Part shown: positions 5,784 to 6,840 of the stretch, one piece after another
How the letters are laid out: the number at the start of each line of letters is the position of its first letter
Numbering within the stretch: the stretch's first letter is position 1
NCBI GenBank assembly: GCA_009918425.1
Contig: RGEC01000122.1
Coordinates: forward strand, 1-6,840
Length of the DNA: 6,840 nucleotides
Origin: Bacteroidota bacterium
GTDB lineage: Bacteria > Bacteroidota > Bacteroidia > NS11-12g > UBA955
Direction of reading: 5' to 3'
Translations under genes and position numbers: made by a program
The notes under the pieces: model-generated
The model's database searches: none
Told to the model about the DNA's origin: nothing
Seen by the model: only the letters and a program-made list of their open reading frames with translations

Positions 5784-5820
5784 TGAATATCCATTAGAAC
5801 GGCATGTTTATACTTAGTGA

Positions 5821-6006
5821 TTATGATGAAAATGGACAAAAATTATACAGCGTAGCTTCTCTGCCATCCACCCTATGTTGGAAGGTAATACAATCCAGCG
5901 CCCCTTCTTCCTCACCTAGCCGGAACTCATAGAAAGTTTCGCGGGATTTGGACTGAAGGTGAAATAATTGCATGATATCATAAAATCCGGATACGTCTAT
6001 ATCCAT
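5821..6006 (-). CDS. Hypothetical 61-aa protein, last gene of a three-gene unit
   Basis: A 61-aa soluble acidic protein with no signal peptide or membrane helix and no family I recognise. It begins MDIDVSGFYDIMQLFHL, has a Glu/Asp-rich centre (EFRLGEEEGALDCI) and ends with NFCPFSS. Its ATG lies 7 nt after the stop of the 169-aa gene, which supports translation as part of the same transcript more than the sequence does. If the 169-aa protein is a toxin, a small acidic downstream partner would suit an antidote, but that rests only on size, charge and position. Coding status is likely, function unknown. Confidence 0.55.
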   Translation of the reverse strand: MDIDVSGFYDIMQLFHLQSKSRETFYEFRLGEEEGALDCITFQHRVDGREATLYNFCPFSS

Positions 6007-6013
6007 TAGCAGA

Positions 6014-6523
6014 TTATTGCTTTCTTGACAAATTAGCCATACTCAGCCTTAACAGTATATGTTGTTTCCAGAATTTTTCGGCTATGAGTTGCTCTTCCTT
6101 TACCATACCGGTATAGGGAAAGGCCGGAGCATATCTGCCCGGGTAAACGGTAATAATGCTATATTCTGCATCCTTTAACTCAGCGATTACCGTTACAAAA
6201 CAAGTCTTCGTCAGACTATCCACCTCAATAAATTCTGTTTCAAAACCATTTCTTATTTCCGTTTGTATCACAGCATTCGGAAAGTCCTTTCTTAAGCCCA
6301 CACCATTAAATCCCGTAAAATGAGGCTCCGGAAAACAATACTCATGTGCTTCCCTGTTATTGGATTGTTTAATGATGCGAGCAGGTGTGATAGTTATCAA
6401 TGAGGAAAGCAGCGAATTCAAATTCGGAAATACATCAAGATTAAACTTACTACCGCTCTTTTCCCATTCTCCGAAATGAACTTTCAGATGGTTTTTGGAA
6501 GTCTCAGAGATTGAATAGTGCAT
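6014..6523 (-). CDS. Hypothetical 169-aa protein, possible BECR-fold-like domain
   Basis: A 169-aa protein without signal peptide or membrane helix; I cannot assign a family. Its ATG overlaps the stop of the preceding membrane-protein gene as TAATG, so translation is probably coupled. The central part looks like a compact alpha+beta domain: HEYCFPEPHFTGFNG (60-74), FETEFIEVDSL (94-104), TCFVTVIAELKD (107-118) and YSIITVYPGRYAPAFP (121-136), then a C-terminal helix with FWKQHILLRL (151-160). The T-V-Y-P-G ending of the last strand resembles the closing strand of some small RNase toxins of the barnase/EndoU/colicin/RelE (BECR) group, with His60, His68 and Thr125 as conceivable active-site residues. 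That resemblance is weak and by eye. The gene itself is well supported by length and operon structure. Confidence 0.7.
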   Translation of the reverse strand: MHYSISETSKNHLKVHFGEWEKSGSKFNLDVFPNLNSLLSSLITITPARIIKQSNNREAHEYCFPEPHFTGFNGVGLRKDFPNAVIQTEIRNGFETEFIEVDSLTKTCFVTVIAELKDAEYSIITVYPGRYAPAFPYTGMVKEEQLIAEKFWKQHILLRLSMANLSRKQ

Positions 6524-6840
6524 TATTTTTTACCGTTGTTAAACAGTTTTCGCCTTATTTTTTTGGCACTCTCAGGAAATAAATAGGCAAGAATGGGAAC
6601 ACTCAAAAATAAGACCAACATGACCAGCATTGTGTAGAATAAACCGGAAGACCAGTGCACCCAAAGCCTTAATTTCTCCAGAATATCCAAAATACCCTTA
6701 ACGGAAGACAAACCCGTGAGCAGCGAAACCAGACCCAGTAATGCCGCCTGTCGTTTCTCCTGAACTTCCTGTATGCTTGCCGCAAGTTTGCCCAATCGCT
6801 TTTCAAATTGTTCAATCTCGATGTCTATACCCAGCGCGTT
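6523..6840 (-). CDS. Coiled-coil membrane protein, 5' partial
   Basis: The frame is open to the right window edge, giving at least 105 C-terminal residues; the start lies outside. A TTG at 6795 could serve as a start, but in-frame codons upstream (DIEIEQFEKRLGKL) continue the same heptad-like pattern, so it is probably internal. In order: a charged coiled-coil helix (EQFEKRL to VQEKRQ), a moderately hydrophobic segment (AALLGLVSLLTGL with GILDIL), Trp-containing LRLWVHW, a strong membrane helix (FYTMLVMLVLFLSVPILAYLF) and a basic tail (KKIRRKLFNNGKK) likely to face the cytoplasm. This layout recalls the membrane end of CorA-like or two-helix anchor proteins, but I see no GMN-type signature and no family I can name. 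Its stop overlaps the ATG of the 169-aa gene by one base. Confidence 0.7.
   Translation of the reverse strand, partial: NALGIDIEIEQFEKRLGKLAASIQEVQEKRQAALLGLVSLLTGLSSVKGILDILEKLRLWVHWSSGLFYTMLVMLVLFLSVPILAYLFPESAKKIRRKLFNNGKK

Larger units (their letters stand above)
5419..5820. other. 402-bp A+T-rich gap upstream of the rhodopsin gene
   Basis: No gene longer than about 30 codons is convincing here. The gap contains the candidate rhodopsin promoter (5516-5544), a rhodopsin leader of about 90 nt without a Shine-Dalgarno sequence but with a long A-run in the transcribed strand (5484-5493), and a plausible 30-aa small ORF (5691-5783). I see no clear intrinsic terminator for the upstream three-gene unit and no tRNA or riboswitch fold. 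Confidence 0.6.

Noticed and set aside
6793..6795. TTG at 6795 as the true start of the membrane-protein gene
   Set aside because: The frame stays open to the window edge and the codons before it continue a coiled-coil pattern, so the gene is more likely cut by the edge.
1..6840. tRNA, rRNA, CRISPR array, insertion sequence or integrase
   Set aside because: Looked for on both strands; no cloverleaf, regular spacer-repeat array, transposase motif or terminal inverted repeat of an IS was seen.

Overview
The window looks like a chromosomal segment from a member of the Bacteroidota, most likely aquatic. The evidence is a Bacteroidota-style proteorhodopsin beside its retinal-forming enzyme, gene starts without Shine-Dalgarno sequences, promoter-like elements close to the Bacteroidota -33 TTG / -7 TAnnTTTG pattern, and small DUF2846-like and DUF6717-like proteins. 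No marker gene fixes a lower rank. Every gene I can support is on the minus strand, so transcription runs from high to low coordinates.

In transcription order, the right end (6840 to 5821) carries three tightly packed uncharacterised genes. They are the C-terminal part of a coiled-coil/membrane protein cut by the window edge, a 169-aa protein coupled to it by a TAATG overlap, and a 61-aa protein 7 nt further on. A 402-bp A+T-rich gap (5419-5820) follows, with a plausible 30-aa small ORF and the likely rhodopsin promoter.

The centre is a two-gene phototrophy module. The first gene is a DTE-type proton-pumping proteorhodopsin (4693-5418). The second (2619-4625) encodes a 668-aa protein that joins a seemingly full-length lycopene beta-cyclase (CrtY type) to a seemingly full-length Blh beta-carotene 15,15'-dioxygenase. 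This one polypeptide should convert lycopene to beta-carotene and then to retinal, the rhodopsin chromophore. A strong intrinsic terminator sits in the 67-bp gap between the two genes, which suggests abundant rhodopsin and little enzyme made by read-through. By eye the rhodopsin has glycine at the position that opens the carotenoid fenestration in xanthorhodopsin, so it may also use a carotenoid antenna. Lycopene synthesis genes are not in the window.

The left part (1-2505) holds accessory genes with no clear link to phototrophy: a secreted DUF2846-like protein, a DUF6717-like protein preceded by a doubled palindrome, a class II glutamine amidotransferase with an AACCAAT-repeat leader, and an ORF overlapping it by 11 nt. 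That last ORF starts as an unrecognised soluble protein and switches in frame to the C-terminal part of an ABC-transporter permease before leaving the window. It looks chimeric: a deletion fusion, an unusual architecture, or an assembly error.
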